From contig ML978126.1 in NCBI GenBank assembly GCA_010015805.1, positions 372,001 through 436,000 on the forward strand: a stretch of 64,000 nucleotides of DNA. The letters are read 5' to 3'. The first letter of the stretch is position 1, and each line of letters opens with the position of its first letter. The notes beneath the pieces are model-generated. The model saw nothing but the letters and a program-made list of their open reading frames with translations, ran no database searches and was not told the DNA's origin. A program made the position numbers and the translations under genes. This stretch comes from Rhizodiscina lignyota. Taxonomy: Eukaryota > Ascomycota > Dothideomycetes > Aulographales > Rhizodiscinaceae. Positions 10,779-22,500 of this stretch are shown here, one piece after another.

Positions 10779-12405
10779 GAAGCTGCGGTATTGTAGAGAC
10801 AGCGTTTACGATAGGCATGACATAAATCAAGACTGGCGTTGCATGCATTTACTTTTCTCGTTTTCGTGATATTTACATGCGAAGCGAGAAACATTGTTCT
10901 TACCTGTACAAGCATGGACTCTTGAAATTACCCTCTCCCTACGTTCTGTCGCCATCGATCGAGTTCGCAGTGTGTGCAATTGTGCGTAGTTCTACTTGCA
11001 CATCTCTCCGCCACAGAGTTGACACTGTATGTGGAGGCATGCTTTTAGGGTCCAGTGACTTTCTTCACTCGAATTCGCACCGTTACGGCAGCGACTTTCT
11101 TTCTTCGTATTTCTCTCTTCAATGAAGCTTGTACGTCAGATGGAGGCACGCTACTTGAGTCACATCAGGTTCTTCGGTTGGACTCGCACCATAGGCTGAA
11201 ATGTATGTATTACAAATCCTCCAAGTCAAGTTCGAGTCTTCGCCTGGAGGCGGCGACCTTGTTCAATAGCGCTCAGAGTCTACTCACCGCCCTGCGCCGC
11301 TTTGTGAAAATCCAGGCTTACACACATTGGGTCAGATCATAATAGGCTGCCCATTGCTCCATAATAACAACCGAACTGCCTTGCAGAGAGGAGGTGAACG
11401 TCGAAGTCGTGCTGATGCGGCTCCAGTGAGGAACAGATATGGATGACTGAATGCTCTGCAAGGCCCGCCTCAAGACCGGAATTTATATCCCAATCGACTA
11501 AAGCGAAGGTAGGTTACGAAATGAATTTCCTTATTCGCTTTAGAAGCAAGGCGTTGACTTTGAGGTCAAGGCATGTTCGTAGAACACGTGTTCCACCTTT
11601 GCGACGTGGAGGAAGTACATTGGGCTTGGGAAGCCCTTTCCAATGGCTCAGCGCAGCTAACGAACATTGGTTACCATGACAGGAGTGTATTTAATTACGA
11701 CGCAAGCAGCGAATAGTGTTGCCTGTGTCTCTTCCGCTTTGACCGTGCTATGCCCAAGATTGTGCAAGAGTACTTTATGTGCGTTTCTCAGGGCCGCGTT
11801 TGTCCTCCGGAGTGGAACCAGAACGACAGTGCGAAAGTTTCCATTGAAGATTGCCGTATTATGCGATGGGCGAGTCTAAACTGATGCTGGTAGAGCCGGT
11901 AGGTGTAGAGGCGCCAGAGTTACGCCATGGGTTATAGTAGTTAAGCGTCGCCCTTGTCATTCGATACGTCGTTACAATCTGGGAAGATGGTAGAACCCTG
12001 AGAAGTCGTCATACTAAAGAGCAGATCTTAGTTAACCAGGAAAGAGGCTTGAGGGGTTGAAGGGTTAGAGTGATCCGACTCTTGCCAAGAGAGAGATAGA
12101 GACGTCGAGAGTTTGAAGACAAGAATGGCAAGCTTAGCAGCTTGACCAAAAATACAAGAAAGTGAGATGGAACAGTATATGGGAAAATCAATTACTACTT
12201 GAGTGAGTGTGCCTAATTGATATATGAATTCGTGCCTCCATTCAGACTGGGTTTATGATTGCTGCAGCAACTGAGAAGACAGTGGGTCGTAATCTGAGTG
12301 CTGCTTAAGCAACTCTGTTCATGATATGGAAAGATATTCGTTGACATTAGAAAGTAACGTTATAGTATTTTAGTAACATAAGTAGTTGTTTGAAAGCGTG
12401 TTATG
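10779..12405. other. Convergent intergenic region, eIF3g and Rrn11-like gene
   Basis: This 1.6-kb stretch lies between two convergent genes. No coding region is supported. It contains two degenerate 50-bp direct copies at 11032-11081 and 11141-11190, listed separately. The rest looks like ordinary 3' flanking DNA. Confidence 0.45.
11032..11190 (+). repeat. Degenerate 50-bp direct repeat, two copies
   Basis: Copies at 11032-11081 and 11141-11190 align without gaps at about 34 of 50 positions. Both begin TGGAGGCA.GCT, share TCTTC in the middle and end in TCGCACC. The start-to-start spacing is 109 bp. It may be an old duplication; function is unknown. Confidence 0.4.
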
Positions 12406-13713
12406 CTAAATGCGAGCGGATACATCAGGATCAAGCCGTGATGCCTTGTTGAACCACTCTTGAGCATCCTCGAGCTCCCTTTGACGTGCATCTGAACGTC
12501 CTTGTGCTCTTGGGCTGTGGTCAAACTCTGGCGATGTGGTAGCGCCGTTCCCACTGGGAGAATTGCCTTCTTCCATGACAGTTCCTTCAGGTTCTGGCTG
12601 TGGAGACAACAAGTCGGCGAGCCAGAGGGAAATCATACCTCTCAGCTCAAGGAACGTGGCATTATGATCATAAGGGGGCCCTTGCAGGAGGTCATCTAGT
12701 CGCGATGCAATTGCACGAGCTTCTTTCAGTTCGTTAGCTGCAACTCTCTCTAGCCTATCCTGTCTGCTTTCTTGAGTGATGGGTGAGGTCTGAGAGAAGT
12801 GCGAAGAAGTGTCCTCAGGATTTGATCCTATTGGGGGCAAAACCGGGTCAGCCTCCAATTCAATGGCTGCAACAGCTCGTTTCCTTGCTTCTGCCACTTG
12901 ACACAGCCAAGCGCTGAACAGCGCTGGATAGAAGTGTTGAGCTCTGGGGAGGCTCCTGGGCCCGACGTTCCGCAGATTTGGATACTGTACGATGAGGCGT
13001 TCGTAGTAACCCTTGGCAGCCTCGAAGCCTTCTTGGGTATATGAAAACTGTGGAAAATACGGCTTGTCTTCAGGCTCCTCGTCTGAACTTACGCTCGCTG
13101 CGTCATCCTCGACTTCTTCGTTGGATTGTGCAGCATTTTTGGGATTATTGCGCATGAGAATCTCAGCACCTATGCCCCATCTATCGGCACGACGAAGGTC
13201 CATTTCCTGGCCAGTACGTAATAGTAGTGCCCATGCTCTTCCGGCGCGCTCGTAGTCTCCTTCAAGTAGACAGCGATGCATCATTGTGGTCAGGACTGCG
13301 ATGTGATTCTGTCGCAAGCTTGCGTGTACGCTGATGGAGGGAGTGGCATCGTTTCCAACTGCATCTGGATCGGCTGAGGGCACGGCCGGATTATCAGGCT
13401 TCGGAGGTCGCCCTCGTTTTCTTACGTCTTCGGGATAGGTATGAGGGAATGGTCCCGATGGTATGTCTCTGCTTGGAGAAAGACCGGCGGTGCGATATTG
13501 TTCTGCTTGGTTTGCTGTTAGGCTGGTTATGCCCAAGGAAGATCCCCGCGACAATTGAGCAGTAGCATCTTCGCCAATCGCATCACTCTCGTGTGAATAC
13601 TCTTCTTCCTCAGCCTGGCCTCTCTTCCGCTTGCGATGCGTGTTTGTAGGCCGCGACATCTGTCTTGAAGGGGCGGTCCGGTGAGGGAGCTGGAAGTGGT
13701 GAGCGGAAGGCAT
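12406..13713 (-). CDS. RRN11: RNA polymerase I initiation factor Rrn11-like protein
   Basis: This is an intronless 435-aa protein. The N-terminus is basic and low in complexity, with a nuclear-localisation-like KRKRG and a possible AT-hook-like KRGRPPK. A helical repeat region starts near residue 133 with the block MMHRCLLEGDYERAGRAWALLLR, followed by RRADRWGIGAEIL. This matches my memory of fungal Rrn11, the TPR-like core-factor subunit that recruits RNA polymerase I to rDNA. Acidic and Ser-rich linkers separate the helical segments, and the C-terminus (LEDAQEWFNKASRLDPD) is again TPR-like. A second in-frame ATG at residue 19 is possible. It is divergent from the RING gene. The family assignment rests on memory of the conserved block and is good but not certain. 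Confidence 0.72.
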   Translation of the reverse strand: MPSAHHFQLPHRTAPSRQMSRPTNTHRKRKRGQAEEEEYSHESDAIGEDATAQLSRGSSLGITSLTANQAEQYRTAGLSPSRDIPSGPFPHTYPEDVRKRGRPPKPDNPAVPSADPDAVGNDATPSISVHASLRQNHIAVLTTMMHRCLLEGDYERAGRAWALLLRTGQEMDLRRADRWGIGAEILMRNNPKNAAQSNEEVEDDAASVSSDEEPEDKPYFPQFSYTQEGFEAAKGYYERLIVQYPNLRNVGPRSLPRAQHFYPALFSAWLCQVAEARKRAVAAIELEADPVLPPIGSNPEDTSSHFSQTSPITQESRQDRLERVAANELKEARAIASRLDDLLQGPPYDHNATFLELRGMISLWLADLLSPQPEPEGTVMEEGNSPSGNGATTSPEFDHSPRAQGRSDARQRELEDAQEWFNKASRLDPDVSARI

Positions 13714-14276
13714 CGGCGGTGGCCTTCGGTTCGACTGAAGGGTGGCGATGACGACCTCACACCACTCGCCAATTCAGCTCGTTGCTGCTGCTAGAACGTT
13801 ATCCGCTTCTGTCAAGCGCAATGGATTGTGGTATAGCGCGTGGGATTCTGATTCTGCGATGGTACCTAGGCCGGCTGGCTGTTTCGAAGTCGCGGACGGG
13901 TGTCGAATGGGAGACGCGTGTTTGCGAGTTTGCTCAGCAGGCCCAGGAAGTGGCGGTAGTTATAGTGTCCCGCAGGGCTGGTGGAGCTGAGCGACCCACG
14001 TGCATGGCACACTGCAGAATCGGGAGCGGGCGTGGATCTCGGTCGACACTTTAAGGCACGCCCTGGACCGTTTGGGATGCGTATGCCAAGGCCAAGGCAG
14101 TTCGGGCGCTACCCTGCCTGTCCTGGATTGCAGCAAGTCACGCTCCAACCAACAACCAACACAGCCGCGCCAACATCACTGCACCGCAGCCTGCCACCTC
14201 CACCCCTCTGACTTGTCTTCTACTCCCCAAAGTCATTCATTTTGCTATTTCTCCGACTGACTGACACCGACTCATC
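13714..14276. promoter_or_regulatory. Divergent promoter, Rrn11-like and RING genes
   Basis: This 563-bp head-to-head region is C-rich toward the RING gene, with CCAACCAACAACC and CACC runs before the start. That is a common fungal promoter texture. No gene is supported. Confidence 0.45.
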
Positions 14277-16516
14277 ATGGGTCAGGCCGCGTCGAGGAGC
14301 CAGACTGCTCCGACGCCTCCGTCGCGAAGGCGGCGCGAGCGCCTATCCACCCTCTTCACCTCTCAGCCCAGCACTGAGGCAGAATCTTCCAGCTCCTCCC
14401 GTGAAGCTCTCTCACGGCGGAGGAGCAGCCTGATGGATCCGTTTATTCGCCTCAGAGACGACCTGAGCCTTCAAAACCACAGCGATACTCCCTCCTTACG
14501 CTCTCGTATCCGTCGACCGAGATTGAGCACCATATCCGACTCCGTCTCGCGCCACATGCCCATTCGAAGAGGTACTCGCCGAGGCTCGACTTCCGCATCA
14601 GCGACTCGCACATCTCCCTCATCCGACAACTCAGATCCCTTCTATCTTGACGAGAACCCGAGATATCTATTACCGAGCGTTGATGTGCCAGAACTGACCT
14701 TGGATATGGACGATCTGACTGGTGAAGGCGACTCTGGTGCCAGAGGTTCAAGCAGGAGATCTGCGCTTCGTCCCGCTTCTTCTTTATCTGATCGCTTCTC
14801 CTCATTACGGCCCGACAGGGGTATACGCAATATGACGAGCTCTCTGAGACGGAGACGCTCGCCTCTATCACGGGACGAAGACCAAGCAGCAATGCTATCA
14901 AGACTTCTCTCCGTCGCTGCAGCTGCGACTGCGGCTACCCTGATGGGCGGTGATCAGCGCGCAGTATCGGAAGCTAGGAGCATATCTGGAGATGGTGAGG
15001 ATGGTACATTCGAGAGTTTTTTGCGAGCTCTGCAGAGTGGAAGGATAGCAGCAGCACTTAGACAAAGTGGAAGCGAGAACAACGACGATCCGGATGGTGA
15101 AGGTAATCCAGCTGCTCCACTCAACTTCTTCCGAATGTTTCGATTTGGATCATCAGGTGTGAGTGGACGCAACGACGAGACCCGCAATTCGTCGAGCAGG
15201 CCAGGCAGCAATACTGGAATGGGCAGAGGCAACAACAACTCTGAAGATGGTACAGATGGACGGATGGTGCCAATAATAATCGTCGGAATTCGTTCAATCA
15301 GTCCCGGAGCCCAGGAGGAGAACAACATGCCTCCATTCTTGGATGCTCTTTCGAGCTTTCCAAACACTCTCGCTTCACCGAGTGATGTCACCATTGATGG
15401 ATTGATGCGGCAACCACAGCACGGTACACGCATAACTCACAGGAGACGAGCATCGATGGGAGGTCTCGGCACCTTCCCGGCAAACTATGATAGCCAGAGA
15501 CATCATCGCACCCCGGAACGTCCACGTCCTTTATCAACGACATCAGACAGTCCCTCAGGTCCACGACCTCCTCCATCTACCCCTGCAAGTGCCGGCTTGT
15601 CTGCATTCTCGTCAGGCACGACTACTCCCACCACCACCACTCCCGTCAGTCCTTCTCTCATCCCTCAAGCCGACATGAATTCGAGACGTTCGAGCTTTGC
15701 TCCTCGAACTGCCCTCTCTGGCCTGGACACTCCCGTGGAGGAGCCGTCAACGCAACAGAGGCCAGCTAGACAAAGGCGAAGAAGGAGTGAGTCGGACTTC
15801 TCCACATTTGGAGCGGGATCGTCAAGGCGCAACGGCGTTGTTGGACCGGATGCACCTACCGACTCAGGAAGTGAAGGCTCAAGGAGCTGGATCATCTATG
15901 TTCTAGGTGGGAGCTATCCGGAGAACCACCCTATCCTTACCACTCCAAGCCTATTCACCGACTCACCGACTTATGAAGACATGCTGCTTCTATCCGCATT
16001 GCTTGGCCCTGCAAAACCACCAGTTGCCAGTGAAGCTGATGTAGCATCCGCGCCTGGCCTGCTCACCATCACAGGCACTCACGGTAATCTCGTAGCTGTG
16101 CCTGCAGAGGGACACCCTGATGCAGGCGATATGACTCTCGCTCTTGCTGTCGGTGAGCGCTGCCTCGTGTGCTTGTGCGACTTCGAAGCCGGTGAGGAGG
16201 CGAGGAAGTTGGTCAAGTGTGGGCACTTATTCCACAGATTATGCATCGACCAGGTAAGTCAAACGCTTCACATCAACATGCGGCTCGGCAGAGTTTTGTT
16301 CAAGATTTCATTTCAATATCAATGTTCTCGCGCGAGTCATGGACTGATGATCTGACGTATAACTTGCAGTGGCTTACCACGGGCCGTAACTCATGTCCCC
16401 TCTGTCGAGGACAGGGTGTCGATGAGAAGTCTTCCGACACGCAGGCACAGTCAAGGCCCGGGGACCCGCCGCCCCCCGCTGCCTCAAACGAAACCCTAGC
16501 AACAGATATTAGTTAG
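14277..16516 (+). CDS. RING-H2 finger protein, putative E3 ubiquitin ligase
   Basis: Exons are 14277-16253 and 16370-16516, giving 707 aa. The 116-nt intron (gtaagt, tctgac branch, ttgcag) falls inside the RING, and splicing joins CIDQ to WLTTGRNSCPLC. The finger spans about residues 629-671 as C-x2-C-x14-C-x-H-x2-H-x2-C-x11-C-x2-C with GHLFH, so it is the C3H2C3 type. The first 600 residues are mostly Ser, Thr, Pro and Arg rich and look disordered. A partly conserved block (SWIIYVLGGSYPENHPILTTPSLFTDSPTYEDMLL is its extent, about residues 539-573) precedes the RING. The N-terminus MGQAAS fits an N-myristoylation site, suggesting membrane attachment. Substrates are unknown. Confidence 0.88.
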
Positions 16517-19500
16517 CAATCCTTTGGATGCCCAGCCCCAATAGCACCTCCACCATCGCGGATCCCATGATCCTCTACCATCATACTAAAAAATACCCAC
16601 GACGGCCTCTCACATACTCTTTTGCCGCAACAAGCGCACATCGTTGTGATACCCAATCTACCACCTGGGCATGAGCGAACGGATAATCGGATTCGGAATC
16701 GACTCGGGTTTTTGCAATTGCGATTACAAGGAATAACGATTATGGTTTTTAACTCTTGGACTGCCATCTTTCTTGAGGCGCAAGCAAATTGTACTTACTC
16801 TCTTTCGTTTCTTCGAGCGGTTCAAATGACAACAATGAGCATGACACTGCAACGAAAGTTTTGGTTTCCACCTATCTTTCCCTTTTCCGGTCCTGTGTCA
16901 AGTGCTGTACCCTGACGGATGGTGACTAGGCTCCGCCGCGTTTCCTAATTCCGCGACACAGGTGATCTGAAACATATTCCAGTGGAACTGACGCCGCTCT
17001 CCGCTCCATCCTCCTTCGCGCAAGGATCCAGATAAGCCGGGGCGAAAAGTCTATCTTCCAGACCTCGCAACCTTTCCTTCCTCCCAGGTCGTACAATGTC
17101 CAGTATTCTCTCAACTAGTCCTTCAGATTCTCGTAGGCTGTTTGACGTGCGCATCGCAACAATGTTACCTTCCACCGTCCGCATACACCTGCCCCCATGG
17201 CGGCTGCTTGCGCGACGCTTTCCTCGTACGGGCGTATGAACACGAGCAGTGTTTTCAGCTTTCAATCGTTGAGACTGTAGTTACAATTTTTCCGACGTTC
17301 TAGAAACTCGAGAGAACAGCTGTCCTTATCGGCACATTTCCTTTCTTGGCACGTGAACGTTCCTCTTTGGATTTTCTCAACTGCCGTTTTGTTCTTTTCA
17401 GCAAGCTGAATCCGTTCATATACATGCAACACTGCACTCGGCGTTTTACTCCTCCCCGGCGCCGAAAGAAGAGAAGAGACGCGACCACGGCAGTCGCATT
17501 TGTCGAGCGTTCCATCGCGCCGTCCTGTCCGCGCGCGGCGTCGCGCACGGTATGCCCGCTGCCTGCAGAAGACGCTCGCGGCATGGGCAAGGCGTGCTCT
17601 GTTTCTGAACTGTGGAGCGGCGGAGCCTGGGCCCTGGGCCAGCTGTGACGGCATGTCCGTTGTAAGGCAGGGCGTTCCAGATGGGCGCACAGTGGGTCTC
17701 ATCGCGGGTCATGCAAAAAAAGTGGCACTGGGCGGGCGTGCGGATAACGGCGGCGGAATAATGTGCAGCTGCTCGCGCATTCTTTTTTTCCCCTTCGCGG
17801 CGGTGTGTGTCCCCATTCAGCCGGCAATGGGTTGTGCCAAAATGGAATGGACAAGGTGGAGCGGATTTGAACTGGGGGTCTGGTCCTGGTCCGTAGTCCC
17901 TGCGACACATCAGGGGAGGGCTCTGCTGGAACCTCGAGGGGGAGCGCTGTCAGAATGCAGGGACGAGGTCCCATGGGTCATGGGCAATGGCGGGAGGCCA
18001 AAATGAAGATTTGAATGCCAGATGCGTTAGGGATAATGGTAAAGATGGTGAACGATAATGGATGGCGGGCGTAGGTGTACACAGTCCACTACGAACAACA
18101 TACTATTTAGTATGATGATCGACGTAAATATTTATATTTTAAGCGTCAAGTCTGATAGGTAATTATATCATTAGGGCGTTTTCGTCTGCCCTCTTTGAGA
18201 GTTGTTTAGATTCCTACTCGTATATATTGCTCCATATCTCGTGTCTGGAGGCGGACGAATTGATGCGCAACGCGAGTAATGGTACCCGGCAAGAAATCTG
18301 TGTTCAGGCGCCGCACATGAATCAAAATGCAATAAGTCCAGAGCTATCCGAAATCACCACCATATGATGATCCCAGACTCTGCTACTGTCTTCCGAAATA
18401 CCAAGTTACCAACTATGTACACTCGCCACGGTGCTTCCACAAAGCAACTTCAGAGGTGGTTCTGTTGCATCAGCATGGACTTGCCGTCCGAGCACTGCAA
18501 CGCATAAACATCTCATCTTAACTACACCGACAACTGTTATGCCAGAAAGAAGATAGTGAAGGCAGATCTCTCGGGCGAATAAGACGAATCTGGAATTCTG
18601 CCGGATTTGGCTTTATTCCTCGACTGAATTGCAACGTCGTGATCCTCTTTCCAGGCCTATCCTTGCCCAGTGACTGCTGTATCTGGAAAAACAGCTGATA
18701 TGCTTTGCTCTGGTTGGATTGTTCGACAGCGAGCTATGTACTAATGAGTTGGTATCTGCCAAGAATTGTAAGTCAACGATTCTCAACTGAGATGTGGTCC
18801 TTGCATTATTGTCGTTTTAGTTCGGCATCGTAGTCAGATAGACTCAGTTCGAATCCAGCTTTTTCTGATATGCTTGCATGTAATAAAACAAATGGAAAAA
18901 GTTTATGCAAAGCGGCTGTATTTGCTTGCACAATTCGAGTGACATGACCAGGAAAGCCTTCTAGTAATTGGACATAACCAGTGAATGCGAAGAATTGCCA
19001 GCATTGGGGTGGGAAGGTGAGGTTGATGAGCTCCACGAAATGTCTGTCATACTTGACAGAGCTTACCTCATTATTGCCGCCGTAGCCCACAGTCACATAT
19101 TGGTCTCACATCCACGACTGTCAATCGCACACTAGCTGGAGGTATGGTGTCTGGAGCTTTACTGGTGAAAGAGATTGTCTTTCGTTATTGCCCTCCCTAG
19201 CAGAAGATAACTTTCCGCAGGACCGATTGGCAAACCGCGTTTATCATACAGGCGGGTGACACGGCAAAGTCGTAGATCGTATCTGTCCAGGCTCTGCCGT
19301 AGCTGGAAGAATGAGAGTGGATACAATACATTTTGACGAGCACCACCAATAGCAGAGTCGCGAATGATGAATGTTGCCAAGCAGCGTTGGAGGAGGAATC
19401 GTATCTCTGACACTTCGAGGGTGAATTACTGAGCAATCATCCAGAGCACACGTCGTGCGAATGATCACGAGAACAAGTATCGAGACTCGATTCCCTGCAC

Positions 19501-22500
19501 CATTCATCAGCCCTTTGTGGAATCGTGATAGCAAGTTGCCTGAAAATGGAAAGCTGATCATTTCCTGCAGCCGCGCAGAACTTCCTTCAGCAGCTCAGCC
19601 GCGGAGATTCTGAACGCGGACGATAATTCGTAAATGCTGCTGCTCAACCATTCCACTGTACCCGCTGATACGTCTTGTTCAGCGCCTGCGAGGTCCATCG
19701 ACGATAATAGGTGTCCACAACGTCCTGCGAACAGGCTGATCATTGCCTGTTACGCCACACTGCATTGCAGCGTGGAAGTGCTTCGATGATTGGCAGTGCA
19801 GCTATGGCAGCGCAGATTGCTTTCGTACTCGTTGGATGCATGCTTTCTGAATCAAGGCATCAGCCGCACGAATTCAGACATGCAGGGCATTGTGACAGCT
19901 CGCGCCCCAAAAGCAGACAATGCCATTCATGAAGTTGGGCTGATGTCGATGTTGTTCATACAGTGCAGGTCACACCTCAACGACAGCTGCAGCCAGCGGA
20001 GCACAACACAAGCGGAAAGTTAGACGCCTCTAGCGCGGCTTGTCCATGCTTCGCCCTGCAACTATTCGAGGAAAATACATATCCATCAGCCTAGTAGTTT
20101 AGTTTTCCGGGCGTTCACCCACGCCAAGCCCAGGTTCCAATTTGCAATTGCGGGTGCTACCGGTCCCTGTGCCGCGGGTCCTCTACAGTCGACCGGGTGC
20201 TGATGTTAGTGCGGGAGGTGGTGAATAGCGATAACTGCGGGAGAGGAAGAGGAACCGTGCACAATCGCAAATGACCTCATTATCTGTCTGATGAGGTATT
20301 TTGTGAGTGCAATCTCACAATTTGATAAGCTGTCTCGCAATGTCTCGCAATCATTCTCGCAGACTTGGGAAAAGTCTAAATGGCAGGAAGAACGGCACTC
20401 GGCCACGTGGGTTTGGATCGTCCGACATGTATGTACCTGCTGTCATGCTACATATGCAGACTTGTTTGGTTCAGAATGTCTTGGGCGACGATCCGGAATT
20501 TAGAGTACCGTTGGTCCTGTCGGGAGTTGAGGGAGGACGACAACTGCGGAGACCTCATGGGTGTTGCAGGAGTGCTAAAATTGAGCCTGACCACGACCAT
20601 GATTTCCAAGATTTGGTATATTTGGCCAATGCCGGGGCCAATAATACCGTTGAGCGGCGCATAACAATAAATGATGAGTAGCCTCCGTGTGCTGACTGCT
20701 AGCGCGTGGAAGAAATGGCGTAATATGAGCAAGATGAACACTTTCCGATCGCAATGAAATGGCCGAAGTGGGCGAGGACGATGACACGGAGTGGGAATGC
20801 CGGCCAAGAGGGCGCATGATACTCGATTGAGCAGATGACAGGCTAAGGAGGCCTTGTGGAGACCGTCGACGTGCAGCTTTGGGAGTTCCACGAAAAAGGA
20901 TAGACATGGCACATTTGGCGCCATGAGCACGGCGCAACGGTTCCTGCTGCTAGATGGCCAGATCCGGGTGGTGGGCTCGTCCTGTCCTAGGATCAAGCAT
21001 GTAAGGCACGTGGTAAGGCACCGAGGAAAGGCAGAGATGTGGTGGGAGATGTCAGAGTTACGGCAGCTGCAGGCGGACGGCCTGTGTGGGGAAGAGGCAG
21101 GGAAGGGAGGTCGAGCAGTCGAGGTACGTGCAGAGTGGAAGGGGGAGGAGTAACGCTAGAGAGCAACTAGAAGGCGTTGGAAGGCTTACCGGTTTGTCTC
21201 ACTTCTTGTCCATCTCATGCCGCGGATTATGCAGGTGGTGCTGCCTGTGTCGAATAATGTGCTTGCATGCCTCCCAGCTCCGCCAAATCAGTCTCCTCCA
21301 CAACTGCCGCAATTCATCCATGCAGGAGGGCAAACCCTTCATTCTGTGTGCGGTCTGATTGATACTCCACACTCTACGTGAGTGGCGTCAGCGCAGTTAG
21401 CCCAGACTAATCTGGCCTACGATTTTACGGCCGGCGTCGATTTCGAACGGATGATCGCTGGATGGAAGCAGCCGGAAACTCGGAGCTAGTAGTTCTTGGG
21501 CATCGAGTCGCTATTCGCTGTGGAGCAGGTGCGCGCTGCGAAAAAGAAATAGCCTGGAGGATCCCGTGGATCGGGATTGGATGACGCACAGCATTTCCCG
21601 CCAGCGATTGACAAGTTGATATTAACTTTTCTCGTGCTAGGCGCTCATCAATGCACGGAAGCAGCCGCCGAAAATGCAGATCGCAGCACCTCGCAGCTTG
21701 ATGGACGGTGGTAAGAAAGCATGAGAAATCCTGCTCTCTTGTCAATGTGACAATGCCCAAGTGGTATCACCGCCGTCATCGAGCGTTCCAAATGTAGCCC
21801 AATGTGGCATCAGTATGTCGCCGCACTGACGGTCCTGTTTCGTTAAGGTTTACGGAAGGGGGGCTCGCGGTCGACGTTGTTTGGGCTTCAGGTTGCACCT
21901 AGGTCCTAGCAAACCCTGACAGCCACCAGCTCGAAGGGCTGTACTGTGGTACCACACAATTCGCCCTGGACGGCGCGGGAGCATCCAGAGTGGCGCCATT
22001 TTGGCAAGGAGAATCAGAGCGTTTTCAGCCAGCGACGTGACTGGCTGGACAGGAGTGCATGCGTGCCGGCTGAGCTCAGAGCAGCACGTCTCCTACCTTA
22101 ACCCATGGCTATCGTGAATCATCCGCTGGGGGCCGTCAAGCCATTCCGGAGCTTCACACAGGGCGCGCGCATCGAGCCCATACTTGCGCCATATGGAGGA
22201 TTGATGAGACACTGCGCGCATTTGGCGGAGAAATGCGCTTCATAAATTTTCCATCTTGCGGACGGCAGTGATTGGCAACGATGGCGCAAGCACGAACGGT
22301 TTGAGGTCTGAGGTAAACTGGTTAGCATGGTGTTTGAGGAAGCCAATGCACGTCCGGCCATGCATGCCCGCACCACTCCACTCCTCGTAACTCGCCCCCG
22401 AGAGCGCTGCGCATGATCACCAGTCCGTCTGCTCAGGAGAGCGAGGATACAGCTCTGCTTGCTCAGCAGCCATGTTCCCCGTCGCGGTGGAGAGGGTGGT

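Noticed and set aside
17851-17900. tRNA-like T-loop GTTCAAATC on the minus strand
   Set aside because: The flanking bases do not pair as a T-stem and no A box or acceptor stem fits.
17346-18006. Overlapping 100-168 codon frames on both strands
   Set aside because: They mirror each other in GC-rich DNA, are Arg/Ala/Pro biased and show no domain.
20448-20996. 182-codon minus-strand frame
   Set aside because: It overlaps plus-strand frames of similar size and shows no family features or splice signals that extend it.
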